A stretch of DNA of 64,000 nt from Aquipseudomonas guryensis (GCF_014164785.1 NZ_JACJFN010000003.1:620001-684000), one strand, 5' to 3'. Numbered from the stretch's first letter, positions 1-9,706 are shown. Program-made: numbers and translations. Notes: generated by a model from the sequence alone, not told the origin.

Positions 1-425
1 GCGACAGTGTGGTGCTGATCGAGCAGTTCCGCGTCGGCGCCATGGACAAGAGCGCCAACCCCTGGCTGCTGGAGCTGGTGGCCGGGCTGATCGACAAGGA
101 CGAGGAGCCGGAAGAGGTGGCCCGCCGCGAAGCGATCGAGGAAGCCGACCTGACCCTCGGCGCGCTGTGGCCGATCACCACTTACTACCCATCACCCGGC
201 GGTTCTGACGAGCGCGTCTACCTGTACGTCGGGCGCTGTGACAGCCAGGGTGCGGGCGGCGTGCATGGCCTGCCCGAAGAAGGCGAGGACATCCGCGTGC
301 ATGTCTGGCCGCTGGAAGATGCCCTGCAAGCGGTCAAGGACGGGCGCATCAACAACGCCGCCAGCATCATCGCCCTGCAATGGCTGGCGCTGAACCGCGC
401 GGAAGTGCGGGGGCTATGGTCATGA
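1..425 (+). CDS. nudF: ADP-ribose pyrophosphatase, Nudix family (5' truncated)
   Basis: The gene is open at the left edge; the frame runs from base 3 and ends at TGA 423-425. A Nudix box is visible (AGLIDKDEEPEEV followed by ARREAIEEAD), with the metal-binding REAIEEAD core. NudF-type enzymes hydrolyse ADP-ribose to AMP and ribose 5-phosphate in the cytoplasm. The visible part ends with the alpha-helical segment usual for NudF. It overlaps the next gene by four bases (ATGA). The order nudF-yqiB-cpdA-yqiA-parE is a conserved gammaproteobacterial cluster and supports the assignment. Only the N-terminus is missing from view. Confidence 0.9.
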   Translation, partial: DSVVLIEQFRVGAMDKSANPWLLELVAGLIDKDEEPEEVARREAIEEADLTLGALWPITTYYPSPGGSDERVYLYVGRCDSQGAGGVHGLPEEGEDIRVHVWPLEDALQAVKDGRINNAASIIALQWLALNRAEVRGLWS

Positions 426-868
426 ACCTGCTGCGCGAGCGTTACCGGGTCGACCTGGTCGAACTGCAGGCCGCTTGCGAAGCCAACTACGCGCGCCTGC
501 TGCGCCTGCTGCCGGACATGCGGGCGGCGCAGGGCGAGCGCCGCGTCGCCCTGAGCCAGGGCGACCAATTGCTCGGCGTGCTGGTGCTGCAGGTGCTGGA
601 AGCCTGCCCCTACACCACCACCCTGCAGGTGCGCCAGGAACACAGCCTGCCGTGGCTGCCGGTGCCCAAGCTGGAGGTACGGGTCTACCACGACGCGCGC
701 ATGGCCGAAGTGGTCAGCGCGGAGAATGCCCGGCGTTTTCGCAGCATCTACAGCTACCCGAACGCCGCCATGCACCAGCCGGACGAGAAGACCCAGCTCA
801 ACCTGTTCCTCGGTGAGTGGCTCAGCCACTGCATGGCCTGTGGCCATGAATTGGCCAGCGTGCGCTAG
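422..868 (+). CDS. DUF1249 family protein (YqiB-like)
   Basis: A cytoplasmic protein of 148 residues beginning MNLLRERYRVDL. It matches the DUF1249/YqiB family in length and context (between nudF and cpdA). No catalytic motif is recognised and the biochemical role of the family is unknown. The ATG at 422 overlaps the nudF stop codon and sits about 8 bases after a GGGGG stretch at 408-413. An in-frame ATG at 416 is possible but would be too close to that stretch. Translational coupling to nudF is likely. Confidence 0.8.
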   Translation: MNLLRERYRVDLVELQAACEANYARLLRLLPDMRAAQGERRVALSQGDQLLGVLVLQVLEACPYTTTLQVRQEHSLPWLPVPKLEVRVYHDARMAEVVSAENARRFRSIYSYPNAAMHQPDEKTQLNLFLGEWLSHCMACGHELASVR

Positions 869-966
869 CAGGCGTCCCCCACCCACAGCCGCACAGCGAT
901 CAATTTCCAGCCTGAAATCCCTCGAACACCCCGGCTTTCGCCGCAGAAACGCCCGCCAAACGTGGC

Positions 967-987
967 AAATGTGACCCGTTCACGTTT
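967..987 (+). promoter_or_regulatory. Possible Vfr/CRP-type operator upstream of cpdA
   Basis: An imperfect inverted repeat: AAATGTGA, a short spacer, then TCACGTTT (TGTGA at 970-974, TCACG at 980-984). The half-sites match the CRP/Vfr consensus TGTGA...TCACA, but the spacer is five bases instead of six. In P. aeruginosa cpdA is reported to be under cAMP/Vfr control, so a site here is expected. Moderate confidence because of the spacing. Confidence 0.45.
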
Positions 988-993
988 GCCGGG

Positions 994-1023
994 TTTACCG
1001 AATCGCATTTCAGCCACCATAAT
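994..1023 (+). promoter_or_regulatory. Putative sigma-70-type promoter for cpdA
   Basis: TTTACC (994-999) and CATAAT (1018-1023) are separated by 18 bases and lie just downstream of the possible Vfr site, 28 bases before the cpdA start codon. Neither hexamer is perfect. The arrangement would place the possible Vfr site around position -50. Confidence 0.3.
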
Positions 1024-1050
1024 CCTGAGAACCTGTTCAGGAGTCGCACC

Positions 1051-1866
1051 TTGTCGCGCCCCGTTTCCCCTGCCCATGACCCATCGGTGCTGATCGTTCA
1101 GCTCTCCGACAGTCATCTGTTTGCCGAAGAAGACGGCAAGCTGCTTGGCATGAACACCTGCGACAGCCTGCAGCGGGTCATCGAGCGCGCACTCGAAGAA
1201 CAGCCGCGCATCGACCTGATGCTGGCCTCCGGCGATCTGTCGCAGGATGGCTCGCTGGCGTCCTACCAGCGCTTTCGCGAGCTGACCGATCCGGTTGCGG
1301 CAAAGGCCCGCTGGTTCGCCGGCAACCACGATGAGCTACCGAGCATGCGCGCCGCCTGCAAGGACAGCGATCGACTGGAGCCGATCCTCGACCTCGGCAA
1401 CTGGCGCATCACCCTGCTCGACTCCTCGATTCCCGGCGCGGTGCCCGGTTTCCTCGGCGACGACCAGCTCGAACTGCTGGAGCAATCGCTCAACTCTGCG
1501 CCCGAACGCCACCATCTGGTGTGCTTCCACCATCACCCGGTGTCCATCGGCTGCAACTGGATGGAACCGATCGGCCTGCGTAACCCCGATGCCCTGTTTG
1601 CCGTGCTGGCCAAGGCGCCGCAGGTCAAGGCGATCCTCTGGGGGCATATCCACCAGGAGTTCGATCAGCAGCGTGACGGCGTACGCCTGCTCGCCTCGCC
1701 GTCCACCTGCGTGCAGTTCGCCCCCGGCAGCGAGGAATTCCAGGTCGACACCACGGCCCCCGGCTACCGCTGGCTGCGCCTGCATGCCGATGGCCGCCTG
1801 GAAACCGGCGTATCACGGGTCACCGGCATTCACTTCGAAGTGGATTACAGCGTCAAAGGCTATTGA
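1051..1866 (+). CDS. cpdA: 3',5'-cyclic-AMP phosphodiesterase
   Basis: A class III cAMP phosphodiesterase of 271 residues that hydrolyses cAMP to AMP and so resets Vfr signalling. The calcineurin-like metallophosphoesterase signature is complete: QLSDSHLF near the N-terminus, GDLSQDG, GNHDE, then HHHP and GHIHQ, which supply the two-metal ligands. The start is a TTG at 1051, chosen because CAGGAG lies 7 bases upstream and the protein then begins MSRPVSPAHDPS like other Pseudomonas CpdA proteins. It follows the nudF pair with its own promoter region and precedes yqiA. The possible Vfr site upstream would form a negative feedback loop on cAMP. Confidence 0.95.
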   Translation: MSRPVSPAHDPSVLIVQLSDSHLFAEEDGKLLGMNTCDSLQRVIERALEEQPRIDLMLASGDLSQDGSLASYQRFRELTDPVAAKARWFAGNHDELPSMRAACKDSDRLEPILDLGNWRITLLDSSIPGAVPGFLGDDQLELLEQSLNSAPERHHLVCFHHHPVSIGCNWMEPIGLRNPDALFAVLAKAPQVKAILWGHIHQEFDQQRDGVRLLASPSTCVQFAPGSEEFQVDTTAPGYRWLRLHADGRLETGVSRVTGIHFEVDYSVKGY

Positions 1867-1954
1867 GCCACGCCAGAACCGCACGCAATAAGCTGTATAC
1901 CGGGGGCAACTCCGCTTGCAGCCTGAAGCTTTCAGCTTGTAGCCTCCCCTCCCC

Positions 1955-2560
1955 ATGACCAGCATCATTTATATCCACGGCCTCAACAGCTCACCGGCCT
2001 CGACCAAGGCCAGCCAGCTGCTGCGGGTCGCCGAACACGGCGGGATCGCCCAGCACCTGCGCGTACCGGCCCTGCACCACCACCCGCGCCAGGCCATGGC
2101 CCAGCTGCAGGCGGCCATCGCCGAACTGGGCCGGCCGCTGCTGGTGGGCAGTTCGCTGGGCGGCTACTACGCCACCTACCTGGCCCAGCAGCACGACCTG
2201 AGCGCCCTGCTGATCAACCCGGCGGTGCGCCCGCACCAGCTGTTCGGCGGCCGCGAAGTCGAGCAGACCAATCACTACAGTGGTGAAACCTGGCTGCTGA
2301 CCCACGACCATGTACAGGCTCTGGCCGAGCTGGAAGTGCCACCACCGCAGGACGCCCAACGCTATCGCGTGTGGCTGCAGACGGCCGACGAGACCCTCGA
2401 CTACCGCCAGGCCGAAACCTACTACCAGGGTTGCAGCATGGATATCCAGGAAGGTGGCGACCACAGCTACCAGGGTTTTGCCGGCCGTCTGCCGGAAATC
2501 CTCGAACTGGCTGGTTTCAGCCCGGCAATCTGGCAAGATTTCGACTTTTCCACCCTTTGA
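1955..2560 (+). CDS. yqiA: YqiA/YcfP-type alpha/beta-fold esterase
   Basis: A small cytoplasmic serine hydrolase of 201 residues. The start MTSIIYIHGLNSSP carries the oxyanion-side HG motif; the nucleophile elbow is GSSLGGYYA (GxSxG), and GGDHSYQGF near the C-terminus supplies the likely catalytic His. E. coli YqiA has esterase activity on short acyl esters; the natural substrate is not known. It lies 88 bases after cpdA and 64 bases before parE, the conserved cpdA-yqiA-parE order. Confidence 0.88.
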   Translation: MTSIIYIHGLNSSPASTKASQLLRVAEHGGIAQHLRVPALHHHPRQAMAQLQAAIAELGRPLLVGSSLGGYYATYLAQQHDLSALLINPAVRPHQLFGGREVEQTNHYSGETWLLTHDHVQALAELEVPPPQDAQRYRVWLQTADETLDYRQAETYYQGCSMDIQEGGDHSYQGFAGRLPEILELAGFSPAIWQDFDFSTL

Positions 2561-2624
2561 GCCCCGCGGGGCTGCCACAGCGCAGCCCGTCCAGCGCCCA
2601 GATCAACTGACGACAAGAGACCCC

Positions 2625-4523
2625 ATGGCCCAGCAGAACTCCTACAACGCCGATGCCATCGAAGTCCTCTCCGGCCTCGACCCGGTGCGCAAGCGCCCGG
2701 GCATGTACACCGACACCTCGCGGCCCAACCACCTGGCCCAGGAAGTCATCGACAACAGCGTCGACGAGGCCCTGGCCGGCCACGCCAAATCCATCCAGGT
2801 GATCCTCCACGAGGACAACTCCCTGGAAGTGCTCGACGACGGCCGCGGCATGCCGGTGGACATCCACCCGGAAGAAGGCGTGCCCGGCGTCGAGCTGATC
2901 CTCACCAAGCTGCATGCCGGCGGCAAGTTCTCCAACAAGAACTACCAGTTCTCCGGCGGCCTGCACGGCGTGGGCATCTCGGTGGTCAACGCGCTGTCGA
3001 CCCAGGTGATCGTCACCGTCAAGCGCGACGGTAACGAGTACCAGATGAGCTTCGCCGACGGCTACAAGGCCAGCGACCTGGCCGTGGTCAGCACGGTGGG
3101 CAAGCGCAACACCGGCACCAGCGTGCACTTCTGGCCGGACGCCAAGTACTTCGACTCGCACAAGTTCTCGGTCAGCCGCCTCAAGCACGTACTGAAAGCC
3201 AAGGCCGTGCTCTGCCCCGGCCTGGCCGTGAGCTTCGAGGACAAGGCCAGTGGCGAAAAAGTCGAGTGGCTGTATGAAGACGGCCTGCGTTCCTACCTGG
3301 TGGATGCCGTCAGTGAATTCCAGCGCCTGCCCGAGGAGCCCTTCGTCGGCAGCCTGGCCGGTAATAAAGAGGCGGTGGACTGGGCCCTGCTGTGGCTGCC
3401 GGAAGGCGGCGACGCAGTGCAGGAAAGCTACGTCAACCTGATCCCCACCGCCCAGGGCGGCACCCACGTCAATGGCCTGCGCCAGGGCCTGCTGGATGCC
3501 ATGCGCGAGTTCTGCGAGTTCCGTAACCTGCTGCCGCGCGGGGTCAAGCTGGCCCCGGAAGATATCTGGGAACGCATCGCCTTCGTCCTCTCGATGAAGA
3601 TGCAGGATGCGCAGTTTTCCGGGCAGACCAAGGAACGCCTGTCGTCGCGCGAGGCCGCGGCCTTCGTTTCCGGCGTGGTCAAGGATGCCTTCAGCCTGTG
3701 GCTCAACGGCCACCCCGAGCTCGGCCAGCAGCTCGCCGAGCTGGCCATCAGCAACGCCAACCGCCGCCTCAAGGCCGGCAAGAAGGTCGAGCGCAAGAAG
3801 ATCACCCAGGGCCCGGCACTGCCCGGCAAGCTGGCCGATTGTGCCGGCCAGGACCCGATGCGCTCCGAACTGTTCCTGGTCGAGGGTGACTCCGCCGGCG
3901 GCTCGGCCAAGCAGGCGCGCGACAAGGAATTCCAGGCAATCCTGCCGTTGCGCGGCAAGATCCTCAACACCTGGGAAGTCGACGGCGGCGAAGTGCTGGC
4001 CAGCCAGGAAGTGCACAACATCGCCGTGGCCATCGGCGTCGACCCGGGCTCAAACGACCTCGGCGAACTGCGCTACGGCAAGGTCTGTATCCTCGCCGAC
4101 GCCGACTCCGACGGCCTGCACATCGCCACGCTGATCTGCGCCCTGTTCGTGCGTCACTTCCGCCCGCTGGTGGATGCCGGCCACGTCTACGTCGCCATGC
4201 CGCCGCTGTACCGCATCGATCTGGGCAAGGAAATCTTCTACGCCCTGGACGACGCCGAACGCGACGGCATCCTCGACCGCCTGGTCGCCGAGAAGCGCCG
4301 CGGCAAGCCGCAGGTCACTCGATTCAAGGGCCTGGGTGAGATGAACCCGCCGCAACTGCGCGAAACCACCATGGACCCCAACACCCGGCGCCTGGTGCAG
4401 CTGACCCTGGAAGACTTCGAGGGCACGCTGGAGATCATGGACATGCTGCTGGCGAAGAAACGCGCCGGCGACCGCAAGAGCTGGCTGGAAGCCAAAGGCA
4501 ACCTGGCCGAGGTTCTGGTGTGA
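2625..4523 (+). CDS. parE: DNA topoisomerase IV subunit B
   Basis: The ATPase subunit of topoisomerase IV, 632 residues, which with ParC decatenates daughter chromosomes. The GHKL ATPase region opens with LDPVRKRPGMYTDT and contains DNSVDEA and GLHGVG. The TOPRIM region has LVEGDSAGGSA and the acidic DADSDG motif, and the C-terminus has RFKGLGEMNP. The ATG at 2625 was chosen because it gives the normal N-terminus MAQQNSYNADAIEV; longer readings upstream overlap yqiA. The stop codon overlaps the next gene's start by four bases (GTGA), so parE heads a small operon leading to parC. Confidence 0.97.
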   Translation: MAQQNSYNADAIEVLSGLDPVRKRPGMYTDTSRPNHLAQEVIDNSVDEALAGHAKSIQVILHEDNSLEVLDDGRGMPVDIHPEEGVPGVELILTKLHAGGKFSNKNYQFSGGLHGVGISVVNALSTQVIVTVKRDGNEYQMSFADGYKASDLAVVSTVGKRNTGTSVHFWPDAKYFDSHKFSVSRLKHVLKAKAVLCPGLAVSFEDKASGEKVEWLYEDGLRSYLVDAVSEFQRLPEEPFVGSLAGNKEAVDWALLWLPEGGDAVQESYVNLIPTAQGGTHVNGLRQGLLDAMREFCEFRNLLPRGVKLAPEDIWERIAFVLSMKMQDAQFSGQTKERLSSREAAAFVSGVVKDAFSLWLNGHPELGQQLAELAISNANRRLKAGKKVERKKITQGPALPGKLADCAGQDPMRSELFLVEGDSAGGSAKQARDKEFQAILPLRGKILNTWEVDGGEVLASQEVHNIAVAIGVDPGSNDLGELRYGKVCILADADSDGLHIATLICALFVRHFRPLVDAGHVYVAMPPLYRIDLGKEIFYALDDAERDGILDRLVAEKRRGKPQVTRFKGLGEMNPPQLRETTMDPNTRRLVQLTLEDFEGTLEIMDMLLAKKRAGDRKSWLEAKGNLAEVLV

Positions 4524-5503
4524 GACTGAGCGGCGCCCTGCTCGGCCTGCTGCTGAGCACCTCGCTCAGTGCAGCCACAGTGCCTGCGCTGGGCGAGCTG
4601 GAATTGCTTGCCGAGCATCCGCTAGAAGGCCTGAGCGGCTGTCATCTGTCCGGCCTGGCCCGCTGCGGCGACGAGTGGCTGGCCGTTTCCGACCGCGAGG
4701 ACGACCGCCTGTATCGCCTGCAGCAGCAAGGTGAGGTCTGGCAAGCCCAGGCCGAGACCTTCAACGCCCCACCGCCACCCACCAGCAGCCTGCCCTGGGG
4801 CCTGCGCGCGCGCACCTGGGCGGCTGGCTTGCTGCGCGGCGGCAACCTGGACTTCGAAGGCCTGAGCTGTGACAGCGCCGGCAACCGCTACCTGCTCAGC
4901 GAAGCCCATGCTGCGGTGCTACAGATCAGCCCAAGCGGCAGTGCCGACTGGCTCAAGCTGCCCACCACCCTGGTCCGTCAGGCCCGCGCCAGTGGCATGC
5001 TGCTGCATCACAACGCCCTGCTCGAAGGCCTCGCCATCGAGCCCAACGGCGAGCGCCTGTGGCTGGCCGCCGAGCGCGGACGCCGCGGCCTGCTGGTGCT
5101 GCACCGGCTGAATGGCAGCTGGCGCTGCACCGGCGGCTGCGTGCTGCTCAGCGAAGCCGGGCAGCAGCCCTCGCTGGTCGAACCCGGCGTGTCGCTGCCC
5201 GTCGACTTCAGCGACCTGCACCTGTTCAATGGCCAGCTGTTCAGCCTGGAACGCGGCGCCCATCGCATCTGCCGGCGCAACCCCAACGATGGCCAGGCGG
5301 AAAAGTGCTGGTCGTTCGCCGCCGCAGCCCTGACCGAAGCACGCCGCTACCCGCAGCCTTATGGCGCCGCGGAAGCCCTGTGGCTGGACGACAGCAGCGC
5401 CTGGGTCGGCCTGGATAACGACGGCAAGGCTCGCGGCGACGGCGAAAGCCGGCCGCTGCTCTGGCAGTTTGCCGCGCCCAAAGACGGCTGGAGCGCGCCA
5501 TGA
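4520..5503 (+). CDS. Secreted phytase-like (esterase-like) beta-propeller protein
   Basis: A protein of 327 residues with a clear signal peptide (MRLSGALLGLLLSTSLSA). The body resembles the esterase-like phytase domain (PF13449): repeated strands such as LEGLSG, DFEGLSCD and LEGLAIEPNGERLWLAAE suggest a beta-propeller with LEG-type repeats. A periplasmic or exported location is expected; the substrate cannot be read from the sequence. The GTG start at 4520 overlaps the parE stop, and its own stop overlaps the next start (ATGA at 5500-5503), so it is translationally coupled between parE and parC. Confidence 0.7.
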   Translation: MRLSGALLGLLLSTSLSAATVPALGELELLAEHPLEGLSGCHLSGLARCGDEWLAVSDREDDRLYRLQQQGEVWQAQAETFNAPPPPTSSLPWGLRARTWAAGLLRGGNLDFEGLSCDSAGNRYLLSEAHAAVLQISPSGSADWLKLPTTLVRQARASGMLLHHNALLEGLAIEPNGERLWLAAERGRRGLLVLHRLNGSWRCTGGCVLLSEAGQQPSLVEPGVSLPVDFSDLHLFNGQLFSLERGAHRICRRNPNDGQAEKCWSFAAAALTEARRYPQPYGAAEALWLDDSSAWVGLDNDGKARGDGESRPLLWQFAAPKDGWSAP

Positions 5504-6030
5504 GCGAAGAGCGACCAGCCGGCCAGCGCGCCGGGCGCATCATGTTGATCTTCGCCTGGATCTTCGCCCTGGCGCTGGCCACCTACTGGTTCGGCAACTG
5601 GGAAGACCAGCGCGCCAACCCCAACCGCGCCCCGCAGTCACTGCATGGCGATGGTTACATAGAGGTGCGCCTGGCCAGCGGCCGTGGCGGTCACTACCTG
5701 CTGGACGGCAAGATCAACGGCCAGACGCTGACCTTCCTCCTCGACACCGGCGCGACGGCCGTGGCGATCCCCGCAGAGCTGGCCACCCAGCTGCGCCTGG
5801 AGCCCGGCGCGCCGGTGCAGATCCGCACCGCCAACGGCACGGTGACCGGCTCGCGCACCCGCCTGGCCTCCCTGCAACTGGGCGATATCCAGCTGCACGA
5901 TGTAGCGGCACTGATTACCCCCGGCATGGACGGCGACGAGGTGCTGCTCGGCATGAGCGCCCTCAAGCAACTCGAATTCACTCAAAAGGGCGGCACCCTG
6001 GTGCTGCGCCAATCGACTTCACTGAAATGA
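5500..6030 (+). CDS. Membrane-anchored retropepsin-like aspartic protease (TIGR02281 type)
   Basis: A protein of 176 residues with one N-terminal membrane segment (about residues 14-32) followed by a periplasmic aspartic-protease domain. The catalytic motif is [13 protein letters not shown]; the second half carries [22 protein letters not shown], typical of the single-lobed, dimeric clan AA proteases. The substrate is not known. It begins inside the stop codon of the phytase-like gene and ends 13 bases before parC. A second family member lies at 23893-24543. Confidence 0.8.
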   Translation: MSEERPAGQRAGRIMLIFAWIFALALATYWFGNWEDQRANPNRAPQSLHGDGYIEVRLASGRGGHYLLDGKINGQTLTFLLDTGATAVAIPAELATQLRLEPGAPVQIRTANGTVTGSRTRLASLQLGDIQLHDVAALITPGMDGDEVLLGMSALKQLEFTQKGGTLVLRQSTSLK

Positions 6031-6043
6031 CCCTGAGGCACGC

Positions 6044-8305
6044 ATGAGCGACTCCCTCGATTTGAGCCTGGAAGGCGTGGAACGACGTTCCCTCGCCGAT
6101 TTCACCGAGCAGGCTTATCTCAACTACTCCATGTACGTGATCATGGACCGCGCCCTGCCGCATATCGGCGACGGCCTCAAGCCGGTACAGCGCCGCATCG
6201 TCTACGCCATGAGCGAACTGGGCCTGGACGCCGACTCCAAGCACAAGAAATCGGCGCGCACCGTCGGTGACGTGCTCGGTAAGTTCCACCCACACGGCGA
6301 CAGCGCCTGCTACGAGGCCATGGTGCTGATGGCCCAGCCGTTCAGCTACCGCTACACCCTGGTCGACGGCCAGGGTAACTGGGGTGCGCCGGACGATCCG
6401 AAGTCCTTCGCCGCCATGCGTTACACCGAGGCGCGCCTGTCGCGCTATTCGGAAGTGCTGCTCAGCGAGCTAGGCCAGGGCACCGTCGACTGGGTACCGA
6501 ACTTCGACGGCACCCTCGACGAGCCGGCGACCCTGCCGGCGCGTCTGCCCAACATCCTGCTCAACGGCACCACCGGCATCGCCGTGGGCATGGCCACCGA
6601 CGTGCCGCCGCACAACCTGCGCGAAGTCGCTGCCGCCTGCGTACGCCTGCTGGATGAGCCGAACGCCACGGTCGAGCAGCTCTGTGAGCACATCCTCGGC
6701 CCGGACTTCCCAACCGAGGCGGAAGTCATCACCCCGCGCAGCGACCTGCTGAAGATCTACGAAACCGGCAAGGGCTCGGTGCGCATGCGCGCCGTATACC
6801 GTGTCGAGGACGGCGACATCGTGGTCACCGCCCTGCCGCACCAGGTCTCCGGGGCCAAGGTGCTGGAGCAGATCGCCGCGCAGATGCAGGCGAAGAAGCT
6901 GCCGATGGTCGCCGACCTGCGCGACGAGTCGGACCATGAGCACCCCTGCCGCATCGTCATCATCCCGCGCTCCAACCGCGTGGATGCCGACGAGCTGATG
7001 CAGCACCTGTTCGCCACCACCGAGCTGGAGTCCAGCTACCGGGTCAACACCAACGTCATCGGCCTCGATGGCAAGCCGTCGGTCAAGGACCTGCGCACCC
7101 TGCTGACCGAGTGGCTGGTATACCGCGTCGGCACCGTGCGCCGCCGCCTGCAGTTCCGCCTGGACAAGGTCGAGAAGCGCCTGCACCTGTTGGAAGGTTT
7201 GCTCACCGCGTTCCTCAACCTGGATGAAGTGATCCACATCATCCGCACCGAAGATCAGCCCAAGCCGGTGCTGATGGAGCGTTTCGGCCTCACCGAGATC
7301 CAGGCCGACTACATCCTCGACACCCGCCTGCGTCAGCTGGCGCGTCTCGAGGAAATGAAGATCCGCGGCGAGCAGGACGAGCTGGCCAAGGAGCGCGCCA
7401 AGCTGCTGGCCCTGCTCGGCAGCGAAGCCAAGCTGAAGAAGCTGGTGCGCCAGGAAATCCTCGACGACGCCGAGAAGTACGGCGACGAGCGTCGCTCGCC
7501 AATCGTTGCCCGCGCCGAAGCCAAGGCGCTCAGCGAAACCGAGCTGCTGCCGACCGAACCGGTCACCGTGGTGCTCTCGGAAAAAGGCTGGGTGCGCTGC
7601 GCCAAGGGCCACGACATCGACGCCACCGGCCTGTCGTACAAGGCCGGCGACGGCTTCAAGACCGCCGCGCCGGGCCGCTCCAACCAGTTCGCCGTGTTTA
7701 TCGACAACACCGGGCGCAGCTACTCGCTGCCGGCGCACTCGCTGCCTTCCGCCCGCGGCCAGGGCGAACCGCTCACCGGCCGCCTGCAACCGCCGCCGGG
7801 GGCGACCTTCGAGTGCGTGCTGCTGCCGGATGACAACGCCCTCTACGTGATCGCCTCGGACGCCGGCTATGGCTTCGTGGTCAAGGGCGAGGACCTGCAG
7901 GCCAAGAACAAGGCCGGCAAGACCCTGCTGACCCTGCCCACCGGCGCGCTGGTCGTCCCGCCCAAGCCGCTGGCCAACCGCGAGGAAGACTGGCTGGCGG
8001 CGGTGACCACCGAAGGCCGTCTGCTGCTGTTCAAGGTCGCCGACCTGCCGCAACTGGGCAAAGGCAAGGGCAACAAGATCATCGGCATCCCCGGTGAGCG
8101 CGTGGCCAGCCGCGAGGAATACCTCACCGACCTGGCCGTGCTGCCGAACGGCGCCACGCTGGTATTGCAGGCCGGCAAGCGTACCCTGTCGCTCAAGCCG
8201 GACGATCTGGAGCACTACAAGGGCGAACGCGGCCGGCGTGGCAACAAGCTGCCACGGGGCTTCCAGCGGGTCGATGCGCTGCTGGTCGAGGTGCCGAGCG
8301 CCTAA
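6044..8305 (+). CDS. parC: DNA topoisomerase IV subunit A
   Basis: The DNA breakage-reunion subunit of topoisomerase IV, 753 residues. The active-site tyrosine is in [11 protein letters not shown] at about residue 127. The quinolone-resistance region reads [12 protein letters not shown] with Ser87 and Glu91, the wild-type residues by Pseudomonas numbering, so no classical ParC resistance change is present. The C-terminal domain carries the repeated GK/GR-rich blades (for example [12 protein letters not shown]). It is downstream of parE through two small coupled genes, the usual Pseudomonas arrangement. Confidence 0.97.
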   Translation: MSDSLDLSLEGVERRSLADFTEQAYLNYSMYVIMDRALPHIGDGLKPVQRRIVYAMSELGLDADSKHKKSARTVGDVLGKFHPHGDSACYEAMVLMAQPFSYRYTLVDGQGNWGAPDDPKSFAAMRYTEARLSRYSEVLLSELGQGTVDWVPNFDGTLDEPATLPARLPNILLNGTTGIAVGMATDVPPHNLREVAAACVRLLDEPNATVEQLCEHILGPDFPTEAEVITPRSDLLKIYETGKGSVRMRAVYRVEDGDIVVTALPHQVSGAKVLEQIAAQMQAKKLPMVADLRDESDHEHPCRIVIIPRSNRVDADELMQHLFATTELESSYRVNTNVIGLDGKPSVKDLRTLLTEWLVYRVGTVRRRLQFRLDKVEKRLHLLEGLLTAFLNLDEVIHIIRTEDQPKPVLMERFGLTEIQADYILDTRLRQLARLEEMKIRGEQDELAKERAKLLALLGSEAKLKKLVRQEILDDAEKYGDERRSPIVARAEAKALSETELLPTEPVTVVLSEKGWVRCAKGHDIDATGLSYKAGDGFKTAAPGRSNQFAVFIDNTGRSYSLPAHSLPSARGQGEPLTGRLQPPPGATFECVLLPDDNALYVIASDAGYGFVVKGEDLQAKNKAGKTLLTLPTGALVVPPKPLANREEDWLAAVTTEGRLLLFKVADLPQLGKGKGNKIIGIPGERVASREEYLTDLAVLPNGATLVLQAGKRTLSLKPDDLEHYKGERGRRGNKLPRGFQRVDALLVEVPSA

Positions 8306-8307
8306 GA

Positions 8308-8397
8308 ACCTGTTTGCGATCTTTTGGCTGACGCCTACACGGCGTGCAGGGGCAGGTACGGATCGCTTTGCTCCCTCTCCCACAAGTGGGAGAGGGG
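8308..8397. repeat. Dispersed intergenic repeat ending in a CCCTCTCCC hairpin (copy 1)
   Basis: Begins GAACCTGTTTGCGATC directly after the parC stop and ends in an 11-bp hairpin (CCCTCTCCCAC at 8373-8383, GTGGGAGAGGG at 8386-8396) followed by GATTTT. It aligns along most of its length with the element at 43100-43208. The hairpin could also end parC transcripts, though the T-run is short. Confidence 0.6.
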
Positions 8398-8437
8398 ATT
8401 TTCCGAGGTCGTAAACAGGCCCGAAGGGAGAACAGAC

Positions 8438-9562
8438 ATGGACGCCGCCACAGCCGAGCTGCGCTGGCAGGAAGACCCGCAGGGCCAGACGCACTTGTGC
8501 GTCAGCGGCCAGTGGACCCTGCACGCGCACAAGCCGGACCTGCAGGCAGTGTTCCAGGCCTACCACAGTGACAGCCATGAGTTGCCCGTGCGGGTCGCGG
8601 TCAGCGCCTGGGACAGCAGCCTGCTGGCTCTGCTCCGGCGCATACAGCGCCTGGCCGAGGAGCGTCAGCTGACCCTGCATTGGCTGGAGCTGCCCGATGG
8701 CGTGGAACGCCTGCTGCAGATGGGCAGCGCCCACCCGATCAAGGCCGCCGACCAAGCCAGCGTTAGCCGCAATCCCCTGACCCGCATGGGCCAGGGCTTC
8801 CTCGACCTGCTGACCACCCTGACCAACAGCTGCACCTTCCTCGGCGAAGTCTGCCTGGCCCTGCTGCGCCTGCTGCAGGGCCGCTCGCGCCTGCGTGCCG
8901 GCGACTTCTGGCTGGCCCTGCAGCAGTGCGGCCCCGGCGCCCTGCCGATAGTCGCCTTGATCGCCAGCCTGGTCGGGCTGATCCTCGCCTTCGTCGGTGC
9001 GGCTCAGCTGGAGGCCTTCGGCGCCCAGCTGTATATCGCCAACATGGTGGCCATCGGCATGACCCGCGAGATGGGCGCACTGATGACCGCGGTGATCATG
9101 GCGGGGCGCACAGGTGCGGCCTACGCCGCCGAGCTGGGCAGCATGCAGGCCAACGAGGAGATCGACGCGCTGAAGACCTTCGGTTTCCCGCCACTGGACT
9201 TCCTGGTACTGCCGCGCCTGCTGGCGCTGCTGGTGGCCATGCCGCTGCTCTGCGTATTCGCCGACGTCCTGGGCATCCTCGGCGGCTTCATCATCGGCGC
9301 CGGACTGTTCGACATCTCCGCCACCCAATACCTCAACCAGAGCCTGGAGATGCTCAGCCTCACCGACTTCCTGCTCGGCATCTTCAAGAGCCTGGTGTTC
9401 GCCGTGCTGATCGGCCTGATCGGCTGTCATTACGGCCTGGCCAGCGGACGCAACGCCCAGGCCGTGGGCCAGGCCACCACCCGTGCGGTGGTCAGCATCA
9501 TCGTCGCCCTGGTGGTCAGCGATGCCTTGATCACGCTGATCTGCACGCAGCTGGGGATTTGA
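8438..9562 (+). CDS. MlaE-family ABC transporter permease with N-terminal STAS-like domain
   Basis: A protein of 374 residues. The first ~100 residues resemble an anti-sigma-antagonist (STAS) fold (CVSGQWTLHAH, LHWLELPDGVERLLQM). The rest is an MlaE permease: hydrophobic helices, TREMGALMTAVIMAGRTGAA, and the EIDALKTFGFPPLDFLV coupling segment. In E. coli Mla the STAS protein MlaB is separate, so this is a natural fusion. The ATG at 8438 was chosen for its AAGGGAG ribosome site 7 bases upstream. With the ATPase and MCE protein downstream it forms an inner-membrane lipid transporter; substrate and direction are unknown. Confidence 0.88.
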   Translation: MDAATAELRWQEDPQGQTHLCVSGQWTLHAHKPDLQAVFQAYHSDSHELPVRVAVSAWDSSLLALLRRIQRLAEERQLTLHWLELPDGVERLLQMGSAHPIKAADQASVSRNPLTRMGQGFLDLLTTLTNSCTFLGEVCLALLRLLQGRSRLRAGDFWLALQQCGPGALPIVALIASLVGLILAFVGAAQLEAFGAQLYIANMVAIGMTREMGALMTAVIMAGRTGAAYAAELGSMQANEEIDALKTFGFPPLDFLVLPRLLALLVAMPLLCVFADVLGILGGFIIGAGLFDISATQYLNQSLEMLSLTDFLLGIFKSLVFAVLIGLIGCHYGLASGRNAQAVGQATTRAVVSIIVALVVSDALITLICTQLGI

Positions 9563-9586
9563 GATCCCGCCTATGAACTCCTGTCT

Positions 9587-9670
9587 GTCGGCCACACTGC
9601 GTCAAAAAGGGCCTCGGCATGCTCATTTACAGCTCGTAAACTCCGCTGCCTCGGCCCTTTTTTCCTTGTC
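9587..9670. repeat. Dispersed intergenic repeat sharing a 25-bp core with the element at 47247
   Basis: The segment 9621-9645 is identical, in the opposite orientation, to 47305-47329, and similarity continues outward on both sides (GTCGGCCACACTGCGT at the left, CCTTG at the right). The ends AAAAAGGGCC and GGCCCTTTTT form a 10-bp inverted repeat followed by T residues, so it may also act as a weak terminator inside the transporter operon. The terminal inverted repeats of the other copy are not preserved here. Confidence 0.6.
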
Positions 9671-9706
9671 TGGCACTAATCCAGAAGCCCATAGGCAGGA
9701 TCTCTC

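Noticed and set aside
6302..6325. ParC quinolone-resistance change
   Set aside because: The region reads [12 protein letters not shown] with Ser87 and Glu91, the normal residues.
6470..9595. A 1041-codon open frame on the minus strand across parC and the permease gene
   Set aside because: It is antisense to two well-supported genes, has low-complexity His/Gln/Gly/Val-rich composition and no family motif; a result of GC-rich codon use.
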